A DNA stretch of 35,120 nt from Thermoanaerobaculia bacterium. GTDB lineage: Bacteria > Acidobacteriota > Thermoanaerobaculia > Multivoradales > Multivoraceae. The DNA lies in the NCBI GenBank assembly GCA_022824725.1, contig JAJDZH010000388.1:1-35120 (forward strand), written 5' to 3'. How positions within the stretch are numbered: position 1 is the first letter of the stretch; every line of letters starts with the position of its first letter. A program made the position numbers and the translations under genes. Under the pieces are notes generated by a model, which saw nothing but the letters and a program-made list of their open reading frames with translations, was not told where the DNA came from and made no database searches. This document shows, in pieces, positions 1 to 8,613 of the stretch.

Positions 1-1763
1 GGTGGAGTTCCCGCCCGTATCGCATCCCATGTCGACCAGCGGCAGGTCGGATTCTCCAGGGCTCGCAGGTAGTAGAAGGCGTGCTGGCTACGGTCGAAGT
101 CGGGGTCGGTCCAGAGCGTCATGAGCTCTGTTGAACCGACGTCGGCGCTGACGCTGCAGTCGGCAAGATCGACCTGAGCGCCGTTGTCGGCGCAGCGGTG
201 GGTCTCGGAATCGACCTCCAGACCGTCGGAGCAGGCGACATCGTAGACACGTTCTTGTGGCTGCCCGTCTTCCATCCAGCCCTTGATCACCTGCACGCGC
301 TGGAGCTTCGCCGACTCGGGGTCCTGCACCGCCCAGACCAGGAACTGCGGCACGCCGCTGGGCCGGGCCGAGAGGTCGCCGCCCATCGGTACTCCGTGCT
401 CGTAGGCCTTCGCCACGAGTTCCACGTCCTGCAGCGGGTCGTCGCCGAAGCCGTAGCTGGCGAAGAAACGTACCCGAATGCGGGGTCCGCTGGTCGCGAA
501 CGTCTCCTTGCGACGGAAGGCGTCGTAGATCGATTCGCGGGTGTTCTCCTCGGCCCACACGCCCGCCAGGCCGGAAGCGCCCCAGGTCGAGAACATCTCC
601 TGTGGTGGCCGTGAGGTCGCGTCGGATTCGGGGGCTTGCTCCGAATCCTTCCAACTGGTAGCTCCTTCGGGGGGTACGGATCCCCGCCCCACCGGCATCC
701 CGTCGAGGAAGCCGACCTTGCCGATGTGGGACGACTCCTCGTACGAGGCTCCCGCATTGTGGCTGTCGCTCGCACCGATCATCCCGAACCGGTAGGGGTT
801 GAAGCCCTCCCTCTCCTCGAACTCGAGACCGGCCAGGTAGGCGTCGCGCACGTAGCCTCCGCGGATTCGGTCGAGGCTCGATTCCTCCGGGGTGAGAAGA
901 ATGATCTCGAAGTCGGCCCACTCGTCGTTGGGGGAAAGCAGGGGGTGTGTCTCCGAGGTGCCCTTGACCTGTGTCATCTCGACCAGTGGTTCATTGCGCA
1001 TCCGGAGTCGGGCGTACGCCTCGTCGAATCGCTCCCCGGACAGCTTCTGGCGTGCGAACCTGTAGCCGTCGCTCTGGTTCGAGTTGTGGGGAATGGCGAG
1101 CGCCTCGATGCCCCGTGCTCGCAAACCTTCGAGCCAGTCCCAGAGATCCTCGGGGTTCGGCGAGTCGAGTCGACTGAAGGGCTGGTCGGGCACGTTCGCG
1201 CCGCGGAAGATGACGTTGCGGTGTTGATTGGACCCCGGGGGGTACGCCGACGTGAACTCGTAGGCCACGAAGGTGGTGAGCTTGCCCGGCTCGTAGTTGC
1301 GCTCCGCCGACTCGATGATCTCCCGCCATGCCGAACGTGAGGCCCCCGGGTCGGGATGCTCCCTGAGAAACGCGCCGGCGGATCGGAAGGCCGCACGTCT
1401 TTCGTCGACGTCTTTCGGATCGAAGAAGCGACGTCTTTCGGAAGAATCGTGGAGCGGATGGGCAGGATCGGTCATCGCCGAGAACGCCCCCAGGTACATC
1501 CCGTGATCGGTGACGGCGTAGAAATCGAGCGGGCGATCGAGCTGGATCCTGTAGCCGGCGGGATGCTTGATCGCCTCCCCGCGCGCATAGCTGTAGGCAT
1601 CGTCGGGCGAAGCGCGGGTGCCGAAAACGAACGCGTCGAAGGAGTAGCGGGTGTGGATGTGCAGATCGCCGAAGTAGGCATTACGCTGCCCGCTTGCGGC
1701 GCCGGCTGCGGCGCAGGAAACGCAGACCGTCAGCGCGGCGATGCGATGGGCTCTTCTCACCAT
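1..1763 (-). CDS. DUF3604 domain protein, exported, C-terminally truncated by window edge
   Basis: Translated from ATG at 1763-1761, this frame stays open to the left edge (587 complete codons). A Sec signal peptide covers about residues 1-25 (MVRR followed by a hydrophobic Ala-rich stretch). The mature part begins with YFGDLHIHTRYSFDA (D33, H35, H37), a PHP-like metal-binding motif, followed later by the FYAVTDHGMYLG motif. The visible end, LENPTCRWSTWDAIRAG, is the typical C-terminal signature of DUF3604 proteins, so only a few dozen residues are probably missing. DUF3604 members are predicted periplasmic metal-dependent hydrolases of unknown substrate. A TTTTCTCC stretch just 5' of the start reads as a weak GGAGAAAA ribosome site on the minus strand. 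It is divergent from the liv operon. The family call is firm; a reaction cannot be given. Confidence 0.93.
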   Translation of the reverse strand, partial: MVRRAHRIAALTVCVSCAAAGAASGQRNAYFGDLHIHTRYSFDAFVFGTRASPDDAYSYARGEAIKHPAGYRIQLDRPLDFYAVTDHGMYLGAFSAMTDPAHPLHDSSERRRFFDPKDVDERRAAFRSAGAFLREHPDPGASRSAWREIIESAERNYEPGKLTTFVAYEFTSAYPPGSNQHRNVIFRGANVPDQPFSRLDSPNPEDLWDWLEGLRARGIEALAIPHNSNQSDGYRFARQKLSGERFDEAYARLRMRNEPLVEMTQVKGTSETHPLLSPNDEWADFEIILLTPEESSLDRIRGGYVRDAYLAGLEFEEREGFNPYRFGMIGASDSHNAGASYEESSHIGKVGFLDGMPVGRGSVPPEGATSWKDSEQAPESDATSRPPQEMFSTWGASGLAGVWAEENTRESIYDAFRRKETFATSGPRIRVRFFASYGFGDDPLQDVELVAKAYEHGVPMGGDLSARPSGVPQFLVWAVQDPESAKLQRVQVIKGWMEDGQPQERVYDVACSDGLEVDSETHRCADNGAQVDLADCSVSADVGSTELMTLWTDPDFDRSQHAFYYLRALENPTCRWSTWDAIRAGTP

Positions 1764-1795
1764 CGTTTTCTCCTGTGTTCGTAGGCGGCCAAGGC

Positions 1796-1801
1796 TATAC
1801 T
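1796..1801 (+). promoter_or_regulatory. possible -10 box of the liv operon
   Basis: TATACT lies in the 84-bp gap between the divergent DUF3604 gene and livH and matches five of six positions of the sigma-70 -10 consensus. No convincing -35 hexamer is seen 17 bp upstream, so the call rests on the hexamer and its position only. Confidence 0.25.
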
Positions 1802-1847
1802 CCGCCCGGTCCGGAACCCAGCACCGGCGAGCCGGGGACGCGGGACG

Positions 1848-2735
1848 GTGGAGGGAGACACTCTGAGTCAGCTCCTGCAGGTTCTCGTCAATGGTCTGGC
1901 GGTCGGCTGTATCTACGGGCTGATCGCTCTCGGTTTTGTCCTCGTCTACAAGGCGACCGAGATGGTGAACTTCGCCCAGGGCGATCTGATGATGCTGGGC
2001 GCCTTCATGGCGGTGACCCTGATCGGCGATGTCGGCATGCCCTGGGTGCTGGGGCTGGTGCTGTCGGTCCTGGCGCTGGCGGTCTTCGGCTATCTGCTCG
2101 ACGCCTTCGTGCTGCGCCGCGTTCTGGGCGAACCGCAGTTCGCCATCGTGATGCTGACGATCGGGCTGGGCTTCATCTTCCGCGCCGTGGCGGGACTCGT
2201 GTGGGGCTATGACCCGCGGAGCTTTCCCACTCCGTACACCGGCGAGTCGCTGCGTGTCGGCGGAGTCGTCGTGAGCTACGAGAACCTCGCGATCCTGCTG
2301 GGCACCCTCGTCCTCTGCGTCGTGCTCTTCCTCTTCTTCCGCCACACGCGGCTGGGCATCGGCATGCAGGCCACGTCGCAGAACCAGCTCGCGGCCTACT
2401 ACGTCGGCATCCCGGTCAAGCGGGTCTTCTCCCTGGTGTGGGCGATCTCCGCCGGAGTCGCCGCCGTGGCCGGGATCCTCCTGGCGCCCGTCTCGCTCGT
2501 CCAGCCCGGGATGGGGTTCATCGGGATCAAGGCCTTCGCGGCCGCGGTGATCGGCGGCTTCGGTTCGATCCCCGGCGCGCTGCTCGGCGGCTGGATCATC
2601 GGCGTCTCCGAGCAGTTCGCGGGGGTCTACCTGCCCGCCGGTTTCCAGGAGATGGCCGCCTACGGCATTCTCATTGTGGCCCTTATCCTGCGGCCCGAAG
2701 GCCTGTTCGCACAGATTCAGCGCAAGAAAGTCTGA
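1848..2735 (+). CDS. livH: branched-chain amino acid-type ABC transporter permease LivH
   Basis: An inner-membrane permease of the BPD_transp_2 family, 295 aa from GTG 1848, with about eight hydrophobic helices. Family marks are an early NGLAVGCIYGLIALGF helix, the FAQGDLMMLGAF segment, and the cytoplasmic loop with AIIGGFGSIPGA-like sequence (here AAAVIGGFGSIPGALLGG). It forms the translocation pore with LivM. The start is uncertain. GTG 1848 has no Shine-Dalgarno, while a good GGAGGGAG lies at 1850-1857, six bases before an in-frame CTG at 1863 that would give the family-typical short N-terminus (M)SQLLQVLVNG. First gene of a liv operon whose substrate cannot be read from sequence; the neighbouring CoA ligase suggests a carboxylate rather than an amino acid. 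Confidence 0.95.
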   Translation: MEGDTLSQLLQVLVNGLAVGCIYGLIALGFVLVYKATEMVNFAQGDLMMLGAFMAVTLIGDVGMPWVLGLVLSVLALAVFGYLLDAFVLRRVLGEPQFAIVMLTIGLGFIFRAVAGLVWGYDPRSFPTPYTGESLRVGGVVVSYENLAILLGTLVLCVVLFLFFRHTRLGIGMQATSQNQLAAYYVGIPVKRVFSLVWAISAGVAAVAGILLAPVSLVQPGMGFIGIKAFAAAVIGGFGSIPGALLGGWIIGVSEQFAGVYLPAGFQEMAAYGILIVALILRPEGLFAQIQRKKV

Positions 2736-2750
2736 CGGCCGGCGAGCATC

Positions 2751-3827
2751 ATGCGGTTCCTCTTCAAGACCCACTACAACCAGGACATCGACCACCTCAA
2801 GCACGGTGGCGACCGGTTCTGGTACGGCCTGCTCCTCGTGCTGGTCGCCGCGGCGCCGGCGGCGCTCGACACCTTCTATCTGGGCGAGCTCAACCTGGTG
2901 ATGATCTACGCGATCGCCGGCGTCGGTCTGATGCTGCTCGTGGGCTACACCGGCCAGGTGAGCCTGGGCCACGCGGCGTTCCTGGCGATCGGCGCCTACA
3001 CCCACTCGCTGCTTCTGGGCGCCGGTGTCCCGTTCCTCTTCTCGCTCGTCGCGGCGGTCCTGGTCTCGGCGCTCGTCGGCGCCGGCGTGGGGTGGATCGC
3101 GCTCCGGATGACGGGCATCTATCTCGCCATCGCCACGCTGGCCTTCGCCATGCTCACCGAGCAGACGATCTCGCGCGCCGAGTGGCTCACCGGGGGCTTC
3201 CGCGGCCTCGCCGTGCCGCAGCCGAGCCTCTTCGGGATGCCGCTCACCGAAGGCTGGCAGCGCTACTACCTGACGCTCGCGCTCCTCGTCGTGACCCTGC
3301 TCCTGGCGCTCAACATCCTGCGGTCGTCGACGGGAAGAGCCATGGTCGCCATCCGCGACTCGGAGATCTCGGCGGAGAGCGTCGGCATCAACCTGGCCGT
3401 CTACAAGACTCTCGCCTTCGCTCTCAGCGCCGGCATCACCGGCCTCGCCGGCGCTCTCTTCGCGCATCGCCTCGGCTACCTCTCGCCCGACGCCTTCACG
3501 TTCCTCATCTCGCTGCAGCTCCTCCTGATGGTGGTGGTCGGCGGAGTCGGCTCGATGCGGGGCGTCATCTACGGCGCGCTCTTCATCGGCTTCCTGCCCC
3601 AGCTTCTCGCCATCGCCCGCGACACGCTGCCGCCGCAGATCGCCCAGGCGCCCGGCCTGGAGCCGGGCATCTTCGGCCTCATCCTCGTGCTGGTGATCCT
3701 CTTCGAGCCCCAGGGCATCTTCGGCCGCTGGCTCAAGATCAAGAGCTACTTCCAGTTGTTCCCGCTCTACCGCCGGGCGACGCACCGGCGCCAGAAGACC
3801 TACCTGCGTACGGAGCGACTGAGGTGA
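2751..3827 (+). CDS. livM: branched-chain amino acid-type ABC transporter permease LivM
   Basis: Second pore subunit, 358 aa from ATG 2751, 15 bases after livH. A hydrophilic N-terminus of about 22 residues precedes the first helix. The family signature GYTGQVSLGHAAFLAIGAYT and the loop VVVGGVGSMRGVIYGA are clear, and the helices are spread over about residues 25-335. The C-terminal tail is basic (YRRATHRRQKTYLRTERLR), lies in the cytoplasm and is longer than usual. The stop overlaps the livG GTG start by four bases (GTGA), so translation is probably coupled. Function is assigned by family; the transported compound is unknown. Confidence 0.95.
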   Translation: MRFLFKTHYNQDIDHLKHGGDRFWYGLLLVLVAAAPAALDTFYLGELNLVMIYAIAGVGLMLLVGYTGQVSLGHAAFLAIGAYTHSLLLGAGVPFLFSLVAAVLVSALVGAGVGWIALRMTGIYLAIATLAFAMLTEQTISRAEWLTGGFRGLAVPQPSLFGMPLTEGWQRYYLTLALLVVTLLLALNILRSSTGRAMVAIRDSEISAESVGINLAVYKTLAFALSAGITGLAGALFAHRLGYLSPDAFTFLISLQLLLMVVVGGVGSMRGVIYGALFIGFLPQLLAIARDTLPPQIAQAPGLEPGIFGLILVLVILFEPQGIFGRWLKIKSYFQLFPLYRRATHRRQKTYLRTERLR

Positions 3828-4585
3828 GCTACCTCGCCGTTACGGACCTGTCGATCAGCTTCGGGGGCATTCGTGCCGTCGACGACGTGAGCTTCGAGGT
3901 CGAGGAGGGCGAGGTGTTCGCCATCATCGGACCGAACGGCGCCGGCAAGACGACGCTCTTCAACCTGGTGAGCGGCATCTACTTCCCCGACGGCGGCAGC
4001 GTGCGCTTCGCGGGCCGCGACATCACCTCGCTGCCGGCGCATCGCATCGCGCCGCTCGGCCTCGCGCGCACCTTCCAGAACATCGAGCTCTTCGAGCACG
4101 CCACCGTTCTGCAGAACCTCCTCATCGGCCGTCATGTCCACCGGCGCTCGACGGCGCTGTCCCATCTCCTGTTCCTCCCCGCGGTGAGGCGGGAGGAACT
4201 GGAGCACCGGCGCCGCGTGGAAGACGTGATCGACCTCCTGGAGCTCGCCCACTACCGCGAGCAGAGGATCGCGAACCTGCCCTACGGGGTGCGCAAGGTC
4301 GTCGAGGTGGGCCGCGCGCTCTGCCTGGAGCCGAAGCTGCTGCTCCTCGACGAGCCGACCTCGGGGCTCAACCCCGAGGAGAGCGAGGACATGGGGTTCT
4401 GGATCGAAGACATCAACCGCGACCTCGGCGTCACGGTCGTCATGGTGGCGCACGACATGGGTCTGGTGAGCCGGGTGGCGGGGCGTGTGCTCGCCCTCAA
4501 CGAAGGTCGCGTGATCGCGGAGGGCAGCCCCGCGGACGTGCAGAAGAACCCCGCCGTCGTCGACGCCTACCTGGGAGCGGACTGA
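3824..4585 (+). CDS. livG: branched-chain amino acid-type ABC transporter ATPase LivG
   Basis: Cytoplasmic ATPase subunit, 253 aa from GTG 3824, which overlaps the livM stop. The open frame continues far upstream through livM, but the N-terminus at 3824 (VSYLAVTDLSISFGG) fits the family. Walker A is GPNGAGKT at residues 36-43, the LivG-specific LARTFQNIELF follows, Walker B is LLLLDEPTSGLNP, and the switch His sits in MVAHDMG. The ABC signature at about residue 152 reads LPYGVRK in place of LSGGQ, a variant known in one LivG subgroup. It pairs with LivF in the heterodimeric motor. The next gene starts seven bases after the stop. Confidence 0.95.
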   Translation: MSYLAVTDLSISFGGIRAVDDVSFEVEEGEVFAIIGPNGAGKTTLFNLVSGIYFPDGGSVRFAGRDITSLPAHRIAPLGLARTFQNIELFEHATVLQNLLIGRHVHRRSTALSHLLFLPAVRREELEHRRRVEDVIDLLELAHYREQRIANLPYGVRKVVEVGRALCLEPKLLLLDEPTSGLNPEESEDMGFWIEDINRDLGVTVVMVAHDMGLVSRVAGRVLALNEGRVIAEGSPADVQKNPAVVDAYLGAD

Positions 4586-4592
4586 GGTCGGC

Positions 4593-5396
4593 ATGGCGGA
4601 ACCGCAGACTCACAGGGAGCCCGCCGCGGAGGCGCTGCTCGAGCTCAAGAACGTCGAGACCTACTACGGTCCGATCATGGCGATCCGCGGCGTCAGCCTC
4701 GCGGTGCCCGAAGGCCGGATCGTCGCCGTGCTGGGGGCCAACGGCGCGGGCAAGACGACCATCCTCCGTACGATCTCCGGCGTGATGGATCCCCAGAAAG
4801 GCGAGATCCTCTTCGCCGGCGAGGACATCGCGCGCCGCGATCCCGACGCCGTCATGCGCCTCGGCCTGAGCCACGTGCCGGAGGGCCGCGAGGTCTTTCC
4901 CTTCCTCTCGGTGAACGAGAACCTGCGGATGGGCGCCTTCAGCCGCCGCGACCGCGCCGGCATCGCCGGCGATCTCGAGCGCGTCCATGACTACTTCCCG
5001 GCGCTCGCCGACCGGGGCTCGCAACCGGCGAGCCAGCTCTCCGGCGGCGAGCAGCAGATGCTCGCCATCGGACGCGCCCTGATGGCGCATCCGAAGATGC
5101 TGCTGCTCGACGAGCCGTCGCTCGGCCTGTCCCCGATCCTGGTCCACCAGATCTTCGAGATCATCAGGCGCATCAACGAGGAGGCGGGCATGACGATCCT
5201 CGTCGTCGAGCAGAACGCCCACGTCGCGCTGCGGCACTCGCACTACGGCTACGTGCTCGAGAACGGAAGGGTGGTCATGGACGACACCTGCGAGAAGCTC
5301 GAGAGCTCGCCGGACATCCAGGAGTTCTACCTCGGCATGAAGGACCAGATGCCGAGGGGGGTCCGCCGGTGGAAGAAGCGCAAGACCTGGAGGTGA
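4593..5396 (+). CDS. livF: branched-chain amino acid-type ABC transporter ATPase LivF
   Basis: Second ATPase subunit, 267 aa from ATG 4593. Walker A GANGAGKT lies at residues 48-55, the signature is QLSGGEQQMLAIGRAL, Walker B is MLLLDEPSLGLSP, and the switch region is VVEQNAH. An acidic N-terminal extension of about 14 residues (MAEPQTHREPAAEA) and a basic C-terminal tail (RGVRRWKKRKTWR) make it longer than the usual 235 aa. The tail coincides with the Shine-Dalgarno of the next gene (GGAGG at 5389-5393), so the downstream CoA ligase is probably translated by coupling. Confidence 0.95.
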   Translation: MAEPQTHREPAAEALLELKNVETYYGPIMAIRGVSLAVPEGRIVAVLGANGAGKTTILRTISGVMDPQKGEILFAGEDIARRDPDAVMRLGLSHVPEGREVFPFLSVNENLRMGAFSRRDRAGIAGDLERVHDYFPALADRGSQPASQLSGGEQQMLAIGRALMAHPKMLLLDEPSLGLSPILVHQIFEIIRRINEEAGMTILVVEQNAHVALRHSHYGYVLENGRVVMDDTCEKLESSPDIQEFYLGMKDQMPRGVRRWKKRKTWR

Positions 5397-5398
5397 GC

Positions 5399-7294
5399 AT
5401 GGGCGGCCCCGAATCGAACCCCGATCTCGTGCGTGAGACGCGCACGGCCGACGACGGCCGCGAACTCGAGATCTGGCGCGACACGAGCTTCGCCGGCACC
5501 GTGCCGACGATGTTCTGGAGCCGCGTCGAGAGGTACGGCGACCGCATCGCGATGCGGGAGAAGGACTTCGGCATCTGGCAGGACGTCTCCTGGCGTACCT
5601 TCGGCGAGAAGGCGCGCCAGACGGGGCTGGGGCTGCGGTCGCTCGGCTTCGGCAAGGGCGACGTCGCCTGCATCCTCTCCAACACGATCGTCGAGTGGAT
5701 GTTCGCCGACATGGGGGTGCTCGGCGTCGGCGGCGTGTGCGCGGGGATCTACCCGACGGATGCGGCCGAGCAGGTGGACTACCTGGTCAACGACTCGGGC
5801 TGCAAGGTGATGTTCGTCGAGGACGAGGAGCAGCTCGACAAGGTGCTCGAGGTGCGCGAGAAGTGCCCCACGCTCGAGCAGATCGTCATCTTCGACATGG
5901 AGGGCCTGCGGGACTTCGAGGATCCGCGGGCCATGAGCTACGACGACCTGCTCGGGCTCGGACGCGAACAGGACGAGCTTCACCCCGGGGCCTGGGCCGA
6001 GTGCCTGGAGCTGGCGAATCCCGAGGACCTCGCGATCCTCGTCTACACCTCGGGCACCACCGGGCCTCCGAAGGGGGCGATGATCAGTCACCACAACCTC
6101 GTCTTCCAGTGCGTCAACGCCCCGCACGTCCTCTCGCAGGGCGAGGACGACGAGCGCATGGCCTTCCTGCCGCTCTGCCACATCGCCGAGCGGATCTTCG
6201 TCTACGGCTCCCTCTACACCGGCACGAAGCTCAACTTCGTCGAGAACCCGGAAACGGTGCCCGAGAACGCCCAGGAGATCCAGCCGACGCTGTTCTTCTC
6301 GGTGCCGCGGGTGTGGGAGAAGTTCTACTCGGCCATCAGCATCGCCCTCTCCGACGCCACCCTCCTGCAGCGATGGGCGTACGGAAAGGCGATAGGGATC
6401 GGCTTCAGACGGGCGGACAGACGTCTCGCGGGCAAGAAGCCGGGGGCGCTTCTGGAGCTCGCCTACCGCATCGGCGATGCGCTCGTGCTGCGCAACATCC
6501 GCAGGTTCCTGGGCCTTGACCGCTGTCGCTGGATCGGCACCGGTGCAGCGCCGATCTCACCCGATCTGATCCGCTGGTATCTCGCACTCGGCATCGACAT
6601 GGTGGAGGGCTACGGCCAGACCGAGAACACCGGCATCGCCTCCATGCTTCAGCCGGGCGACATCAAGCCCGGCACGGTGGGCCGCTCCGTTCCCTACGGC
6701 GAAGTGAAGATCTCCGGGGAGGGCGAGATCCTGATCCGCGGAGAGTTCGTCTTCATGGGTTACCTCAACCAGCCGGAGAAGACGGCCGAGACGATTCGCG
6801 ACGGCTGGCTCCACACTGGCGACGTCGGCGAGATCGACGACGAGGGCTTCCTCAGGATCACCGACCGCATGAAGGACATCATCATCACGGCCGGCGGCAA
6901 GAACATCACGCCGAGCGAGATCGAGAACCAGCTCAAGTTCTCGCCCTACATTGCCGACGCGGTGGTGATCGGCGACAAGCGCAAGTTCCTGACGTGTCTC
7001 GTGATGATCGACCACGACAACGTCGTCAAGTACGCTCAGGATCATCACGTGCCCTTCACCAACTACCAGAGCCTTTGCGCCGCGGAGCAGATCGTCGAGC
7101 TGATCCACGGACAGGTGGAGGCCGTCAACGCGAAGTTCGCGCGCGTCGAACAGGTGAAGAAGTTCCGCCTCATCGACCAGGAGCTGACCCCCGAGGACGA
7201 CGAGCTCACGCCGACGATGAAGCTCAAGCGCAAGTTCGTGAACGAGAAGTACCGCCCCCTGATCGATTCGATGTACGGAGGACAGCAGGCATGA
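5399..7294 (+). CDS. AMP-forming long-chain acyl-CoA synthetase (FadD15-like)
   Basis: Activates a carboxylic acid to its CoA thioester with ATP; ANL superfamily, 631 aa from ATG 5399. An upstream GTG at 5369 is in frame, but ATG 5399 has GGAGG five bases before it and is preferred. The P-loop is LVYTSGTTGPPKGAM, the A5 motif is EGYGQTENTG, and the A7/A8 region is GWLHTGDVGEIDDEGF followed by DRMKDIIITAGGKNITPSEIE. The catalytic C-terminal Lys lies in TPTMKLKRKF. The pattern is that of the FAA1/FadD15 group rather than acetyl-CoA synthetases. It sits between livF and livK in one operon, which suggests that the imported ligand is trapped as a CoA ester. The acyl substrate cannot be deduced. 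Confidence 0.93.
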   Translation: MGGPESNPDLVRETRTADDGRELEIWRDTSFAGTVPTMFWSRVERYGDRIAMREKDFGIWQDVSWRTFGEKARQTGLGLRSLGFGKGDVACILSNTIVEWMFADMGVLGVGGVCAGIYPTDAAEQVDYLVNDSGCKVMFVEDEEQLDKVLEVREKCPTLEQIVIFDMEGLRDFEDPRAMSYDDLLGLGREQDELHPGAWAECLELANPEDLAILVYTSGTTGPPKGAMISHHNLVFQCVNAPHVLSQGEDDERMAFLPLCHIAERIFVYGSLYTGTKLNFVENPETVPENAQEIQPTLFFSVPRVWEKFYSAISIALSDATLLQRWAYGKAIGIGFRRADRRLAGKKPGALLELAYRIGDALVLRNIRRFLGLDRCRWIGTGAAPISPDLIRWYLALGIDMVEGYGQTENTGIASMLQPGDIKPGTVGRSVPYGEVKISGEGEILIRGEFVFMGYLNQPEKTAETIRDGWLHTGDVGEIDDEGFLRITDRMKDIIITAGGKNITPSEIENQLKFSPYIADAVVIGDKRKFLTCLVMIDHDNVVKYAQDHHVPFTNYQSLCAAEQIVELIHGQVEAVNAKFARVEQVKKFRLIDQELTPEDDELTPTMKLKRKFVNEKYRPLIDSMYGGQQA

Positions 7295-8469
7295 CCGACA
7301 GACACCGTTTCCTGACCCTCGCTTGCCTGGTTGTCGCCGCCGTCCTGGCGGGATGCGGGGGCTCCGATCCCGAGACCGCGGAGGCGCCCGGGGAGATCGT
7401 GCTCGGCACCTACAGCGACCTGTCCGGTCCGGCCGCGGCCATCGGCGTCGGCAGCGTCAACTCGGCGCGCATGATCTTCGATCGCGCGAACGAGGAAGGC
7501 GGCATCCACGGCCGCCAGATCCGCTTCGTCGTCGAGGACGGCCAGTACCAGGTGCCTCGCGCTGTCCAGGCGGCCAACAAGCTGATCCACCGCGACAACA
7601 TCTTCGCCATGGTGGGCGCCCTCGGGACGCCGATGAACAACGCCGTGATGAGCAGCCAGTTCGAGGCGGGCGTTCCCAACATCTTCCCGCTCTCGGGCGC
7701 GCGCTCGATGGCGGAACCGCTGCATCCGCTGAAGTTCGCCGGCATCTCCACCTACTACGAACAGATACGCGCCGCCACGAAGTACTTCATCGAGGAGAGG
7801 GGCAAGGAGCGCATCTGCACGATGGCCCAGGACACCGACTTCGGAACGGAGCTGACCGACGCGGCGAACGATCAGCTCGGCGAGATGGGACGCGAGGTCA
7901 CCGACTCGACCGCCCACAGGCCTCTCGACACCGACTTCAGCGCGGCGATCCTCAAGCTCCGGCAGGCCGACTGCGACCTGATCCTGCTCGGAACGATCAT
8001 CGGCGACACGATCCTGGCGATCTCGGCGGCACGGGGGATCGACTGGGACGTCGACTTCGTCGGCACGATCGCGGCGTTCGAGTCCGAGGTCGCGGCGGCG
8101 GAGGGCGGTGTGACGAACGGCTTCTACGCGATGACGTCGTTCGAGTTTCCCTACCCCGATCATCCCCGCCAGGAGGTCCGCGACTTCGTCGCCGCTTACG
8201 ACGAACGCTACGGCCAGGAGCCCAACACCGGCTCGCTCTTCGGCTGGGTGCTGGCCGACTTCACGGTCCGTGCGCTGCGCGACGCCGGGCCGGACCTCAC
8301 GGTCGACGCACTGGTCGCGGCGATCGAGTCGGTAGACGACTACCAGGACATCTTCGGCGGCCCCGTCCTGAGCTTCGGGCCGGAGAAACACCTCGGCACG
8401 AACGAGTCCTTCCTGTCGCAAGTACAGGACGGACGCTGGGTCCGCGTGACCGAGAACCTGTCCTACTGA
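7291..8469 (+). CDS. livK: ABC transporter substrate-binding lipoprotein, LivK type
   Basis: Periplasmic ligand-binding protein, 392 aa from ATG 7291, overlapping the CoA ligase stop (ATGA). The N-terminus MTDRHRFLTLACLVVAAVLAGC is a lipoprotein signal with lipobox LAGC and acylated C22. The mature part is a Peripla_BP_6 two-lobe fold: IVLGTYSDLSGPAAAIG at the start, the FVGTIAAFE segment and a C-terminal lobe ending in QDGRWVRVTENLSY. It delivers ligand to LivHMGF and ends the operon. Sequence alone does not separate amino acids from aromatic or aliphatic acids as ligand. Palindromic repeats follow 12 bases after the stop. Confidence 0.94.
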   Translation: MTDRHRFLTLACLVVAAVLAGCGGSDPETAEAPGEIVLGTYSDLSGPAAAIGVGSVNSARMIFDRANEEGGIHGRQIRFVVEDGQYQVPRAVQAANKLIHRDNIFAMVGALGTPMNNAVMSSQFEAGVPNIFPLSGARSMAEPLHPLKFAGISTYYEQIRAATKYFIEERGKERICTMAQDTDFGTELTDAANDQLGEMGREVTDSTAHRPLDTDFSAAILKLRQADCDLILLGTIIGDTILAISAARGIDWDVDFVGTIAAFESEVAAAEGGVTNGFYAMTSFEFPYPDHPRQEVRDFVAAYDERYGQEPNTGSLFGWVLADFTVRALRDAGPDLTVDALVAAIESVDDYQDIFGGPVLSFGPEKHLGTNESFLSQVQDGRWVRVTENLSY

Positions 8470-8481
8470 CGCGGCCCTGCC

Positions 8482-8599
8482 GGGTGCGCGGGTCCTCTGA
8501 CCCGCTTCCGCTGGGTGCGCGGGTCTTCTGACCCGCTTCCGCTGGGTGCGCGGGTCCTCTGACCCGCTTCCGGCTGGGTGCGCGGGTCTTCTGACCCGC
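8482..8599 (+). repeat. tandem array of four palindromic repeats
   Basis: Four 24-bp units at 8482-8505, 8513-8536, 8544-8567 and 8576-8599. Each has the six-base lead GGGTGC followed by arms GCGGGTC and GACCCGC around a 4-nt loop (CTCT in units 1 and 3, TTCT in 2 and 4). Unit spacing is 31, 31 and 32 bp with a linker close to TTCCGCT. The array lies between the convergent livK and cytochrome c/copper monooxygenase genes, where the hairpins could stop transcription from both sides, though no T-tract follows. The same unit occurs at six further places in the window. Confidence 0.95.
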
Positions 8600-8613
8600 T
8601 TCGGGCGCTCCGC

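Noticed and set aside
88-921. 277-aa minus-strand open frame at the left end
   Set aside because: The neighbouring minus frame encodes the DUF3604 protein with its known motifs from 1763 to the edge; this one is its shadow.
2438-3823. Upstream extension of the LivG frame
   Set aside because: This part is out of frame with livH and livM, which both show clear family motifs; LivG starts at the GTG overlapping the livM stop.
8482-8599. Possible CRISPR array
   Set aside because: The units are regular, but the linkers are only 7-8 bp and nearly identical, there are no unique spacers and no cas genes. It is a tandem palindromic repeat.
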